This document shows, in pieces, positions 11,101-21,796 of a DNA stretch of 25,858 nucleotides. The notes under the pieces are model-generated. The model worked only from the letters and a program-made list of their open reading frames with translations. It searched no databases and had not been told where the DNA came from. The position numbers and the translations under genes were made by a program. Source of the DNA: Pezicula radicicola (lineage: Eukaryota; Ascomycota; Leotiomycetes; Helotiales; Dermateaceae); the NCBI GenBank assembly GCA_003008705.1, contig PDUO01000127.1, positions 14,071 through 39,928 on the forward strand, given 5' to 3'. The first letter of the stretch is position 1; every line of letters begins with the position of its first letter.

Positions 11101-13070
11101 GGGTCGACGGTCTTGGAAACACCCTCGTGCATTGGGCAGCGAGGAACGGAATGCGAGATGTTCTGAGAGCTATCTTGGCACGACATGCAACCAGCATCAA
11201 TGCAAAAAAACAATGAAGGCGATACTGCAATCCAGCAAGCAACTTCCCGGGGGCATTCAGAGTGCGTGTCTGAATTGCTGAGCCATAAGGCAGACCCAGG
11301 AATCGGAAGCAGTGCTGGCTGGACCCCTATCGAGCTTGCTGCAAGCAAGAATCTCTTCGGAGCTACGAGGGCGCTGTTAGAAAAGAAACAAGACAGCAAG
11401 GCATTGGGAGAAGCATTGCAACTTGCTGCCTTGGACGGCCATGGGAAGATTGTTACGCTTTTGCTGGATGCTGGTGCAGACAAGGACTACGTGGACAAGA
11501 GCGGAAACACTGCTTTGCAACTTGCAGCGTACATCAACCAGGACCGAGTTGTCGAGATTCTCTTGACGAGGAGAGCTAACCTCGAACTGAAAGACGACAG
11601 TGGACGTACAGCACTAGCAGATGCCGCGCGTAAAGGCCGCCGTCGCATCGTCAAACTACTCTTGGAAGCCGGCGCAGACGTCGAGGCAAAGGATGAAGAC
11701 GGCAGGACTCCTTTCGACCTTGCCGTTATGAACGACTGTAAGGAAGAGGTGGCCTTACTCCTGTCCAGTGGGCCCAAAAACGACGGCGTCGAGGATAAAG
11801 GTCTCCTCCCAATGATGGTCGAAATGTCAAACAAGCCGGCTGTTGAGTATTTTCTGCAAACCCGGAGCAATGAGTCTACCGGTAATTCAGGATTAAATTT
11901 GTCCGACTCACTGAACAAGGCTATCAAGAAGAATGACGCCGACATCGTTTCGCTGTTGCTCGACTACGGGGCCGACCCTGATGATCCCAACGTGGCTGAT
12001 CTTGACCGTCCCATGACGAAGTTCGGATCTCCGATTCACCTGGCAGCATATAACTGTCAACACGATGTGGCAAATGTCCTGTTAACACACAACAAGCGGA
12101 AGGCAGATGTGAACCTGACGGGAGGCCAGTTCTGGACCGCGCTCCACGCCTGCATTTCAGGTTTCAGGGACTCGGATGAATAGATCAAGATGTTTAGCCT
12201 CCTTGTACAGAACGGAGCAGATCCTATGATACAAGGTGGCTCGTACGGAACACTGCTCCACTGCGCCGTAGCACGCGCTTCCGCATCAGTGGTGGACGAA
12301 GTCCTGAGTACTTGCAAGGAACGGGAGCTAACTCTGGATACGCCTGACAACGAAGGCAGGCTCCCCTCACACTTTGCTGCCATTAACGCCAGTCCACCGA
12401 TATTCCGCATCGTGTTTCTTCCAAGCCCGGCCTTGGAGGTGGAAGACATTCAAGGTCGTACACCTATGCACTTCGCTGCCGGCGCCGGTTCGCTCGCGGC
12501 GCTGTTACATCTCCTCAGCCGCTCAGACAGTCCATCGCTCGGGGAGTATCTGCAGCAAAAGGACGGCGATGGGTGGAACGCGTTGCACTGGGCGTGCAGG
12601 CAGAAAGATAAGGACGTCGTCCGGATGATTCTCGACGCCGGTGCGACCAGCTTTAGGGATGTCCGGACGAGGGAGGGTTACCTGGCCGAGGACATCGCCA
12701 TATATCACAATAATAGTCACTTCATTCCGCTACTTCGGGGTGAAGGCGAGCCGGCCGATGAAAAGACGACTTTGGAGCTGCGGGATAACGCCTGGAACCG
12801 CACCAGCGCATATTGTGATAGCTGNNNNNNNNNNNNNNNNNNNNNNNNNNNNNNNNNNNNNNNNCCCCACCTTTTTTTTTTCTTCTTACATTTACTACGT
12901 GCCTTGCGCTTAATCTTTTTCTGTGTCTAACACTAACATGGAAGTAGACCATCTACGGGGAGAGGCACCACTGTCAAAAATGTCTGGACCATGATCTCTG
13001 TTTCAAGTGCTACAGACACGTCAAGGATATTCACGATGTATCCCACGAGTTCAGCCTGGAATTTAAGTAG
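8120..13070 (+). pseudogene. Hydrolase-like / degenerate NTPase / ankyrin / ZZ zinc-finger protein, with lesions
   Basis: The N-terminal part reads as a fungal alpha/beta-hydrolase-like effector domain: FRIVKIHGIGSP, FSYSIGRII, ACDIGGSILKQ (8469-8501) and VFFGTPHR (8695-8718). Four introns fit: 8502-8560, 8630-8694, 8905-8972 and 9115-9188. The middle (about 9190-10180) looks like a NACHT-type scaffold without a GKS P-loop, ending in a motif like FLGYSVMNWTVHYIQAM. From about 10500 to 12750 there are many ankyrin repeats (for example GNTALQLAAYINQDRVVEILL). The end is a ZZ finger: CDS(C) before the N gap, HHCQKCLDHDLCFKCY after it, TAG at 13068-13070. Lesions: probable frameshifts near 8160, 8350 and 9490-9600, TAG at 10179, an extra A in the A7 run near 11204, TAG at 12181. 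ATG 8120 is a guess. Likely an NLR-like surveillance or cell-death protein; this copy is probably inactive or misassembled. Confidence 0.75.
12825..12864. other. Assembly gap (40 N)
   Basis: Forty Ns interrupt the ZZ-finger coding region. CDS plus a partial TG codon precedes the gap. After it come a pyrimidine tract, CTAAC-type branch points near 12928-12936 and a TAG acceptor, so the gap probably hides the exon end and the 5' splice site of a last intron. True length is unknown. Confidence 0.95.
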
Positions 13071-13617
13071 AGAAGGCTTTGAGTGACCCCAAGCAACAGA
13101 GGAATCGTGGATCTAGGAGAGGGTGAGAATCGGACGGGTGGCACTTTCTCTCGCTGACCCCAGCCGACCCCAACCCACACCCCCTCTTTTTTTTTTCTCC
13201 TAGCTGCTTGATTCCCTAAGAACTTGTCTTCTGGTCCTGTTACTAAACTCTCCGTGATTTCATGAGAAGATGACTCCACAATGAACTGCACTGGATTTCA
13301 AGCAGGGATAGGAGACAAAGAGACGATTCGATGGTCGATATCGTAAAGACACTCTTAGATCAACGCGTCTTTGAGTCTAAATTGAAGGCAAAGATCGCAT
13401 TCCCGGAGCTCTTCCGATCCTCACCAGCCCGCGATGTTCAACGTAATGCGTCAGAGAACGATACTGCGCGATCTGTAGTAGAAGCTTTAGAAGTACTATT
13501 GTCTGCGGGGGAACGAGGAGAAGTCTGCAATGATTATATAGATGACAATGTTCCAGAGAGCAAGTTGTCTCTTTCCTTGAATGTCGTTATAATCAGATTG
13601 GATCCTAACTTTTTAAA
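13071..13617. other. Convergent intergenic region
   Basis: It lies between the ZZ-finger gene and the minus-strand BTB gene. It holds a long pyrimidine tract at about 13170-13201. A plus-strand ORF at 13331-13621 has an ATG, but its translation shows no motif and it runs antisense to what may be further, unrecognised BTB-gene sequence. I call nothing functional here. Confidence 0.45.
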
Positions 13618-14354
13618 CTAACACATAGAGCGAATTTTGACTAAGAAACACGTTGGAGTAGGTGTGCTCTTTTTGGAAGTTAGGGGCTGGTGAGCAGGTA
13701 TAGTTATAGTTGTTTCGTGGTGCGAGTAATAGATAGGAGAGAGAGTGAAAGTTGGCTGCGAGGATGGGAGGAGGCTGCTATGGGCACTCTTGTCGTCTGG
13801 AACAGACTCTGTCTCTGGGTCAACTCCTGGTGTTGAGTCCCAGTAGAGGACAGCTGTTTTCTTTGAGATACCTTTCTAGCCTTTCTTGCCTTTTTTGGAA
13901 GTAGATTCTAGCCAGTAGTCTACAACTGATTCGTCATCCGGCCCGGTGGCTAGTACTTCCTTCGGTTCTCTAGCTTCAATCCAACTCTGTCGTTCGCTGG
14001 AAGCGCCTGATACACTTGGGGGAGATGGAATTCTCCTATAGACTGGGCTCTGCTTCTCCTTATTACTCGACTTCCTCCTCGTTTTTCGTTCCTCTATCGG
14101 TGGAATCAAGTAGTCACTAGTATACGCAAATTGGACGAAGCGCTCGAACATTTTCTTACTCACGTCTTTCCCTACTGTGTATCCAGCTTGCGCCTCGACC
14201 AGATATCCTTTCGCTAAATTATACAGCGGCTGTGAAAGTTGGACGATGGCTTCCTCGTGAACGAAAAAGTCGGTCGTGATATCATCTACGTTCTCACCAA
14301 TGATAAGCTTGAAAAGTCTAGAGTTGAGGAGTTTGTATTTGCATCAATCAGCAT
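13618..14354 (-). pseudogene. BTB/POZ domain protein, interrupted
   Basis: The minus strand encodes a fungal BTB/POZ domain: LFKLIIGENVDDI, then FFVHEEAIVQLSQPLYNL, then FERFVQFAYTSDYLIPP. BTB domains mediate dimerisation and often recruit cullin-3 ligases; many fungal members of this type have no assigned role. ATG at 14354 (MLIDANTNSSTLDFSS) is in another frame from the domain, so a one-base shift near 14310-14330 is needed. A Lys/Gly-rich linker follows, with TAG at 13876-13878. Beyond it the same frame stays open for 85 more codons to TAG at 13618-13620, with Ser/Thr/Pro-rich text of similar style. The first TAG may therefore be a CAG to TAG change, or the true end. The second half usual in this family (DKY-type helix region) was not found. 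Confidence 0.7.
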
Positions 14355-14679
14355 CGTGCCAACCTAGCGTGCTATTATTTAGCTAGTCCTGGCTTCTCTT
14401 TGAACCCTCGATGAAGTGGCACATGAACCTAGCCAGCATATGGCTTGCTTAGTTCATTGTTTATGTTGTCGCATACCTCAGAACACTATATTGTACTTGA
14501 AGTTGGAGATTTTATAGACTCAAAATGCTATGTGACTAGAGCCGGGACAATTCTAGCTGATGATTACGAAATAAATAAGATGGTATATACTCTTGAAACG
14601 AGGATGGTATTGTGATATTAGAGGTTTGAGCTGAAGATATATAATTTAGGATTAGGACTTTAATAGCCGGACCCACCTC
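14355..14679. other. Intergenic region between BTB and HET genes
   Basis: About 325 bases, moderately AT-rich. Both neighbours are on the minus strand, so this should hold the HET 3' flank and the BTB promoter. I see no ORF or RNA gene. Confidence 0.5.
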
Positions 14680-16720
14680 CTACTGCGCTGCCGCTTGTAG
14701 TCGGGAAAAGTAAGTGTCTTGTATCAGCGCTCCTTGCATAATTCTATGGATATCTATATGAAAATTAGTAAATTGGCCAAATCAGAAGTAGCCTCGGAAG
14801 GCTTCTGAACAACTTACAACATTCTCCAAGGATGCGATATTGGTCTATACCTTGAACCTTCCTCAAGATGTGTGGAACTTTTGCCCCAAGAAAAATCACT
14901 ACAGGATCTCCTTTCTTGGTTGTAATTGGTCCTCTGCCAATGTATCCTCGCTTGGTGATGAAGAATCGGCTGATGTAGTTAGCGCATTTAAAGGCGTTTA
15001 ACAACTGGACGCGATTCTTATCCTCTGGACGTACAACCGAAACCAGAGGGTCTTCCTCTTTGTTAAGAGGTGCTACCTGGTATCTCTGATCTTCGAGATC
15101 GCCGGCGTTGTTATTGTCATCGACTTCTTTGGCATCATCTGGCGGAGAGAATCCATATATATCGACGTGAATGGACTGGCCTAGGGCAATTGTTCCGTTG
15201 AATGCATTTTTTAGACCTGTAAGACTGTTCCCGTAGATGCTTCTAGAGCGTCTAGATGCTAAAAAGACCCTCTAGTCCCGTTCAAGTGCGTCGTGGCAAT
15301 TCCACTCTTCTTTTGAAGTGCATTCTATTTCGTCAGCAATCGTACCTCGAACCATGAGAAGTGTCTCATCATCTAGCAACCTGAACACAGGCCTAGTATT
15401 CCCCGCAACTTTGAATAGTTTGGATCCAGAAAGCTCTTCGGCCAAGAGGATAGACCGTGTCGCCTTGCTATCGACTGGCTTTATTGACCAGTTTGGGAGC
15501 CAGGACGGCCAAGCAGCTTGATCGCGGATTGTCCCCTTGCGTAATCAGTTGGGCTCAAAATTCAATTTAGTAAATCAATGCTAGGTACCTCCAATTGGAT
15601 CCGTTTGGTATTGATTCCGCAACTCGCAAGCAGTCAGAACATCAATGTTCCCTCCCGTTTCAAGAATATATTGGAAGATGTCACGATTGACGGAAAACAG
15701 ATCCCCTCCCATAGTCTGGTTTTCTCAGAGAAACACTCCCGCCAATGATGCCCAGGACGCCGAAGATATAATTGTGTTTCATCGTTGCAGAACGCTCCCG
15801 GCTTGATAACATTGCCGCTAGAGGAGACAACACGCTGCCGTTTCGCATTTCCCAGCGGAGCGTAAGAAGCCGCTCTAGGGGCGAGTCGTCGACGTATTCC
15901 CCGTAGTTTAATGTACCCTGGGGAACGGTCCTGCTCCATTCTCTTATGAAGAGGAAGAGGAGGGTTTGGAAGTAGACAACGTAGCCCCCATGACATAAGA
16001 GCACGTTACGACCTAGCAAGGCTTCCTGCATAGTCCAGACACGAGCCCAATACCGGTGAGTGAAAAACCGCTTGACAGCATGAAGAATAAGCCAGCTTTG
16101 GAAAGATCCTTGGAGTTGCAGAAGGATAGGTTGCTCCTTCTCGTCATAGTATCCGACTTCATACAAGGGAGAAAACAAGAACCACTCAAACAATGACAGG
16201 ATATGCATAACGTGGAATATGGCGTCGCTTATATCCAGCTGCTGTCTCTTTAGCTCGCCAATATCTATGTCATCCATCCATATTAAAACAGCTCCAGCGC
16301 TGCTATATATGGACCCCATCATCCCCACCTGGTGATTTTTTTCGGAAACACTGCTCTGATCAATGCAGAGTGCATCTACCCAGAGCAGCACCGGAACGCT
16401 TGGGGTCGCGAAATTCTTACAAAGCCGCGAAAAGACTGGGCCTAATATTCTTCCTCTTTCCACCTAAAAAGATACTCTTCGGTGGGTTAGGGTCCCCCTA
16501 AATATACGAGAGGGCTAGGTAAGGGTAACTTTCAACCCCGTTTTTACGCTAGTACTCGAGGTCCCAGGACAAAGATGTCACAATAGATATCTGTCGAAGG
16601 ATCTGTACTGGGATGGAGGAACAGCACCCGTATTTCCTGGGAATTAGGCTTTAGTGGTTTGTAGGCGTAGGTCGTACTCTCATCCCCAGCGGAACCTAGA
16701 GCTTCTTGAACACTTGCCAT
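14680..16720 (-). pseudogene. Heterokaryon incompatibility (HET) domain protein, degraded
   Basis: ATG at 16720 (MASVQEALGS) leads into the family's N-terminal text YAYKPLKPNSQEIRVLFLHP. Core HET motifs follow: YPYLALSYI-stop-GDPNPP, where the family has Trp; LLWVDALCIDQ; SSAGAVLIWMDD; RYWARVWTMQEALL; NYIFGVLGI. The C-terminal hallmark SRFFITKRGYIGRGP is at about 14930-14980. A terminal intron 14754-14817 (GTAAGT, branch ACTAAT, TAG) joins GEC to YIHRIMQGAL and ends at TAG 14680-14682. Lesions are TAG at 16498-16500 (TGG to TAG), another TAG at 16549-16551 in that frame, and frame changes near 16555 and 16450; at least one further intron or lesion lies around 15540-15690. HET proteins trigger cell death when incompatible hyphae fuse; the domain is TIR-related. 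The domain body from 16463 to 15681 is one clean ORF. Confidence 0.8.
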
Positions 16721-17068
16721 TGAATGTCTGTTGGAACGAGCCCCTTCGAGGACGGACTGTGAGTGCTCGTCGTTACGGAATGCAGCAGCCGCAATAAGAA
16801 GCCTAAGCCAAGTATTCAAAGCGCTGTCGGAGTCACTGAGAGTATGAGAAGGCTGAGAGCAGGCGATATCATCAGAAGAGGGCAAGGAATTTGAATCCGA
16901 GCTCGTGCAGTTGCTCGATTGCTATGCAACCGCATGGGCTTTGCGATCACGCTCCATTTTCCAAAGACATCTGTTCCTGTATCGATTGCAGAGCCGAACG
17001 CTAAGGCTGGTGAGCACCCGTCCTGCCTTGGAGTCTTCTGATGTTTCTGACAACCAGTAAAGCACATC

Positions 17069-17866
17069 TTAGGGATGTGCGAACAGAGGGCCGTAGCCCC
17101 AGACAGACTGCTGGCGATCCGGCAGATCGCCTTTGAATGCATTATAGAAGAGCTCTCGAAAGACATCAGGTATTTTGCCTGGAATTTGGAGCAAAATCTG
17201 GTCGAACCAGCAGGGATAATCTGAGCGGAACCTTGGGAGCGCAAACCTGAGTGTGTAGACAAAATTGGAAAAGATATTCCAGTCCATATGATTTGTGCCG
17301 CAATGAAACGATGTCTTGGCAGAAATGCCAAGCTGGACAAGAGCGTCGATTCGTTCCCAATGCCACCAAGGGAGGTTGAAGAGAGGCTGGCTGCTGGACA
17401 GTGCAGTGGCGAAAAAGGGAAAGCTGAGTAACTCGTCCAACCTTTGTGACTTCTCAGCGGGCGTTTTGGATTGCATCAGTGCTGGAAGTAATTTCACGGC
17501 CGAAAACGCAATTCGGGAGTGTGCGGTGTCTCCTCCTAGCCAGATGATTATCTCTCGTGCGGCACTGTGGATATCAGCATTTTCTTTCATCACAACTCTG
17601 GGGTCACTGGGGTGTGGTTCTCCAAGACAAATGGACTGTATCCATAAACGTTGATCTTGGTTAGAAAGGCGTAGATGCCGAAAGGCAGATTCCAGAATTT
17701 CTGGGACTGGAAAGTCCTTCCCATCGAGTTTAATTACTTTGGGGCTCGTACTGTCAACAGCTACATAGGAGAGTACATCAAAGGCAGGTAGGAGGTGATC
17801 GTTGGAAGATATTGAAAGTAGATCGCACATAATGTGGGAGTCTTGCTCCTCGGAGGAGTGCAACAA
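17069..17866 (-). CDS. Divergent HET-like domain ORF
   Basis: A 265-codon open frame with HET-like order: FDVLSYVAVDS (usual: YEALSYVWGD), VIKLDGKDFPVPEILESAFRHLR, RLWIQSICLGEP (usual: LWIDAICINQ) and AAREIIIWLGGD (usual: A..VIIWLG). Several signature residues of HET are thus replaced, so it may be a pseudo-HET or a regulatory paralogue. No ATG exists at the left edge; the nearest in-frame ATG would cut off the first strand. Upstream the same frame continues as PLTTS, TAG (17882-17884), ETQLVLLH, which fits the family start and suggests the real beginning lies before that TAG. Downstream, past TAA at 17069, the same frame continues with one more TAG (16922) into the HET gene start at 16720, so the two could be one protein. 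Partial or broken gene. Confidence 0.6.
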   Translation of the reverse strand: MLHSSEEQDSHIMCDLLSISSNDHLLPAFDVLSYVAVDSTSPKVIKLDGKDFPVPEILESAFRHLRLSNQDQRLWIQSICLGEPHPSDPRVVMKENADIHSAAREIIIWLGGDTAHSRIAFSAVKLLPALMQSKTPAEKSQRLDELLSFPFFATALSSSQPLFNLPWWHWERIDALVQLGISAKTSFHCGTNHMDWNIFSNFVYTLRFALPRFRSDYPCWFDQILLQIPGKIPDVFRELFYNAFKGDLPDRQQSVWGYGPLFAHP

Positions 17867-18748
17867 AACTAGTTGAGTCTCCTACGAAGTGGTTAGCCTA
17901 GATACTGTGATTTGTTTATACTATGAGATAGAATTGGTAACAGAACACCATGGATAAATAAAATGAGAGGATGGTGTAGATTTAACCACAACCTTCAAGT
18001 CTCCAAGTGCGGTGCGCAGATAAATACGAGAGAAAAAGGTTCTGATGGGATGTCCTAGGGATGGGATAGCTATTTCGACCAGACATGAAACCTCAATGCC
18101 ATTATAATGTAGACTTAACAGGAGAACCATATTGAGGGTGGTGCGTTGTTTCCTTTCTCTTTGAAGAGCAATTCTAGTTCTGCCGCCTCAAATCATGAAC
18201 TTGCTAACTTGAATAAGATAATTATAAATGTGTATACAGTCTGTGTTAATACCCAAAATTTCAACTTGTGCAGGACTCGGGCATCTCAATTACCAGTGGC
18301 GTCTTGTTGCCTAGTAGTCCTGCGTCTGATACGACTCGCTTGAACTGTGACTGGTTGACTTGTCCTATTTTATGGAATTACTTTTGGGGGTTGACCAATC
18401 AAATATTTTGCTCTAGTCGGTGTAATGGCTAACGTTACACAACATGCGGCTTCAATGCTGCATTCCCCGTATGGATAAGCAAGGTGGGCAGATTCGTAGG
18501 CAGCATATGGACCACTGCATCGGAAAACATCGCAAACTCCAATGAGAAGCGACGAAGGGATTTCGGAGACCCAATAAGGATGAGTTGATAAAGGGCAATT
18601 GAGGAGTCATTCCTCCAGAGCTCATGCAGAACGAGACTCATGCTAACTCAACATTCTGGTCAGAGTCATACCTTTTACTTGAGTTGTGTACAAGTTTGCA
18701 ACTTTTCCTCACGACAACTCCAAGCATCAATCACCCCAAACCATCAAC
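17867..18748. other. Divergent intergenic region
   Basis: It lies between the divergent HET-like ORF and the AAA gene. It probably contains the AAA promoter and the lost start of the HET-like gene. Small ORFs at 17921-18130 (-), 18146-18343 (+) and 18435-18641 (-) show no motif. A tRNA A-box-like string occurs near 18417-18440 without a B box. The AAA leader just before 18749 is rich in CAA/CA steps, common before fungal start codons. Confidence 0.45.
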
Positions 18749-21034
18749 ATGGGTTCGACCGCAAACCAGGACGTGGGCATTGAGGCCAAAATCTCTTCGC
18801 CAACCGCCGTAACAAAACTCTATAGGCATGATTGCGCGTACAATTCCTGTGCTGCTCGGTGGTCCGAGTTCCCCTCCACTGATGACGACTTTGAAGATCT
18901 GTTCAAGAGAACTGCCAAAGTTTCAATCGTTCATCACCACATCTTCGACAAGAAACGATGGGTTACCTTGTCCTTCACCATCAACAATCCCGTCATGCGA
19001 CAAATAATAACAAAGGCCCTCAGCAAGTACCAAGACCTCGATATGGACTTGGAGGAGTGGACTTTCAAGCCTCCATTCGAGTCTCTTGTGCATCGATGGG
19101 ACCAACTCACTGCTCTGCGAGCTGGGATGAAAGATGGAGCCGAGAAGGAGGCAGCGGATGAGTTGATTAACTTCCTTACTCCGATCACCGCCTCGGCCGT
19201 GGAGCACCTTGCCCAGACTCGAGAGACCAAGAAAGTCACCTTCGAGTATATTTGGCAGATCTTGCCCCCTGGTGAGTTGGCTGTGACTAAGCTCTATGGT
19301 GTGGACGTGGTGTGCCGGGTTGTCAAGTTTGAGAAGACAGGGAGGAGGAGAGTCCCGGCCTGGATTATCCACCTTGAGTATGTTGATTGGAATGGAGAGA
19401 CCTGTGGGTATGCGAGTACCAAAACGATCATTTCAGTTTTCAATGGGTATCGTCGTGTTACATCCCTCCCGGTGTATCCTCTTTCCTTTAAGGAGAATGT
19501 CCCCGAAATCCGCGAGAAGATGATCAAGAGGGGTCGCCAGTTTGAGAAATACCGTGGCTATCATTTCCTGACTTGCAGTGGGAAGAAGATCCTCATAGAA
19601 ACTTCGGAGGAGAGAACGGTAAGAGACTATATCTTTTCGTTCTGAACGACAGTGCTTACTCCGAACAGGTCACAGGCAGGGTTATTGTCGATGCCTTCGC
19701 ATACTACTCGAGTTATAATATTCCCAAACCATCTCTTCGATCACTCAGCGACGAAGAGGATAGCTCCGAGTCGTCTAGGCCCAAGAAGGACTCGGATGCT
19801 AACGACGATTCGGACTCAGATAGTGATTCAGAGATCTTGGTTGAGGGCAACGAGTTGAAGGTAGTGGTAACGAAGGCCACTGGTGTGTCTCGCAACGAGA
19901 ACTTTGCTCCAATGACCGATGAGCATTGTCTGCTTGCAGTCCCATGGGTCAAGGGCATGGACCTTAAGACTAAAGAATGGAGTGGGTTAATGAAGTGCCT
20001 TGTATGTTGAAACTCAAGAGAGTACTAACTTAATTCGTGAAGGTCAGTTTCTGGTCGATGAGCTTGAGGCAATTGTCTGGAATGACAAGGCATTCGATAA
20101 TCTTGTGCTGCCTGAAGGCGAAAAGGAGCTTGTTTGGGACTTTGTTGAGAGCAAGAACATGACCAACTACGCATATGACGATTTCATCCCGGAGAAAGGT
20201 ATTGCTCTTCTGCTCCGGACTGGCGTCTTCTTCTCCGATGTTCTGTCCTCTGACTGCACCTAGGCCGAGGTATCATTGTCCTCATGTTTGGACCACCTGG
20301 TGTTGGAAAGACTTATACGGCCGAAGCAGGTAAGAAGAACTCAAGGATCCGAATATGTTAGTGTGCGAAGATGAAGAACTGTACTGATCGAGTATTAAGC
20401 TGCCGAGAGGTCTCGTGTTCCTCTTTATTCCATGAGTGCTGGTGTCCTTGGGACCCAACCTGGCGAAGTGGAAAAATGCCTTGATAGCACTCTCGAGCTA
20501 TGCCGCCTTTGGAATGCAATGCTCTTGCTTGACGAAGCTGACGTTTTCCTGGGTGCTCGGACCAATGAAGGCCTTGCGAGGAACGAACTCGTCTCTAGTA
20601 AGTCGTTCATGTCTTGCTCCAGTCCACCACATACATTGCTAACTTCTAGTCAAGTCTTCCTTACCAAACTGGAATATTACCAGGGTATGCTTTTCCTTAC
20701 CACCAACCGTATCGCATCCATCGACCGCGCCTTTCAATCCCGCGTTGACCTCTTCCTCCCCTATCACAACCTTTTGCCACCCGCTCGCCGCCAGGTTTGG
20801 ATTAACTTCTTCAACCACATCGGGAGGGACAAGTTCAAGGTCAACGAGAAAGACCTAGATGAGCTGGAGAAGCTCAAGTTGAACGGGAGAGAAATCAAGA
20901 ATCTGATCAAGAGTAGCCAGTTGCTAGGCTATAAAACTGGCGGGAGGGTCGATGCAGCTAAGTTGAAGATGTTGGCTCAGAAAAGGCTCGCGGCTCTTGA
21001 GGAGATGCAGGATGACGACTCTATCACTGCCTAG
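18749..21034 (+). CDS. AAA+ ATPase with N-terminal fungal DUF7025-type region, intact
   Basis: The spliced frame runs from ATG 18749 (MGSTANQDVG) to TAG 21032-21034, 665 residues. Exons: 18749-19618, 19669-20001, 20048-20198, 20264-20329, 20400-20597, 20655-21034. Introns are 46-70 bases, all GT-AG, and each join keeps frame. The N-terminal 400 residues match the region usually annotated as DUF7025 in fungal AAA proteins, with an acidic Ser/Asp-rich insert near residues 315-345. The ATPase core has Walker A GPPGVGKT (461-468), Walker B MLLLDEADVFL with D518/E519, sensor-1 FLTTNR (N557) and a following arginine-rich stretch IDRAFQSR. Residues suggest ATP-driven remodelling of a protein substrate; the target is unknown. 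In some fungi such genes lie near HET/NLR genes. Unlike its neighbours it has no nonsense codon or frameshift, so it is probably expressed. Confidence 0.9.
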
Positions 21035-21760
21035 TTATACGTGCTATATAATATACAATTCCTAGAGTGGATATACTAGAGTTAACGAATATAAGTTTAA
21101 GATATTTTAGTGTTACTAATAATATAAATAATATATATGTTAGTAATATAACCTCTTTATAATATTATTATATTATTAAAGAGTAAGTATTATATTACCT
21201 TATATAGAATTAATTAATATTATATCATATTACTAAGAATCTAATATATTATTAATATAATAATATAGCCCATCTATTTACACGCATACATAAATAGAGA
21301 CTCCGTCAAATCTAGGATCAAAACAACAATAAAACTGACCCAAAAGTTACGTAAGATAATACTATAATTTAGATCATAAACTCGTTATGTAGCTGTGTCA
21401 ATATTCAGGTCATTTTGATCTACAGTTGTAGTGCTAATTCGTAAACTCGTGCTAACCATGCGAGCGACTGTTATAAATGTTCCCCCACCGGAATGTTTGC
21501 TCTTCCTAACCCTATGTCTCACGTGAGTAGCTCCGCCTTTGCTCAGGCTCGACTTAGGTCCAGCTCGTCTTCGGTTCATGTCTGCTCAGGTCTGCTCACC
21601 CCTAACGAGGGGCCCGAAAAGGCCCTCCCTTAGCCAGGGATCTCAAATATATTACAAGCTATACTATACTAATAGATACAGGAGACTATAACCTATAAAG
21701 ATACTTTCGTCCCTATACTCTAAAAATAGTGTATCCTCTCGCCTTCGTAACTTTCCTTAC

Positions 21761-21796
21761 TATCTTCTCTCCTATCTTCTCTCCTATCTTCTCTCC
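21761..21796. repeat. 12-base tandem repeat, three copies
   Basis: TATCTTCTCTCC is repeated three times exactly, followed by a shortened fourth copy. It is a pyrimidine-only microsatellite-like array apart from the A in each unit; it may vary in copy number between strains. Confidence 0.85.

Noticed and set aside
10784..11483. Long minus-strand ORFs opposite the ankyrin region
   Set aside because: Their translations are Ser/Pro/Arg-rich low-complexity shadows of GC-rich ankyrin codons; the plus strand shows clear ankyrin repeats.
13331..13621. Plus-strand ORF of 96 codons with ATG
   Set aside because: No recognisable family, uneven composition, and it runs up to the 3' end of the BTB gene on the other strand.
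18417..18485. Second tRNA A-box-like string (CGGTGTAATGGCTAACG)
   Set aside because: No complementary acceptor stem and no B box; not a tRNA gene.
21300..21650. Possible transposon remnant
   Set aside because: No terminal repeats, target duplication or transposase/reverse-transcriptase motif could be seen.
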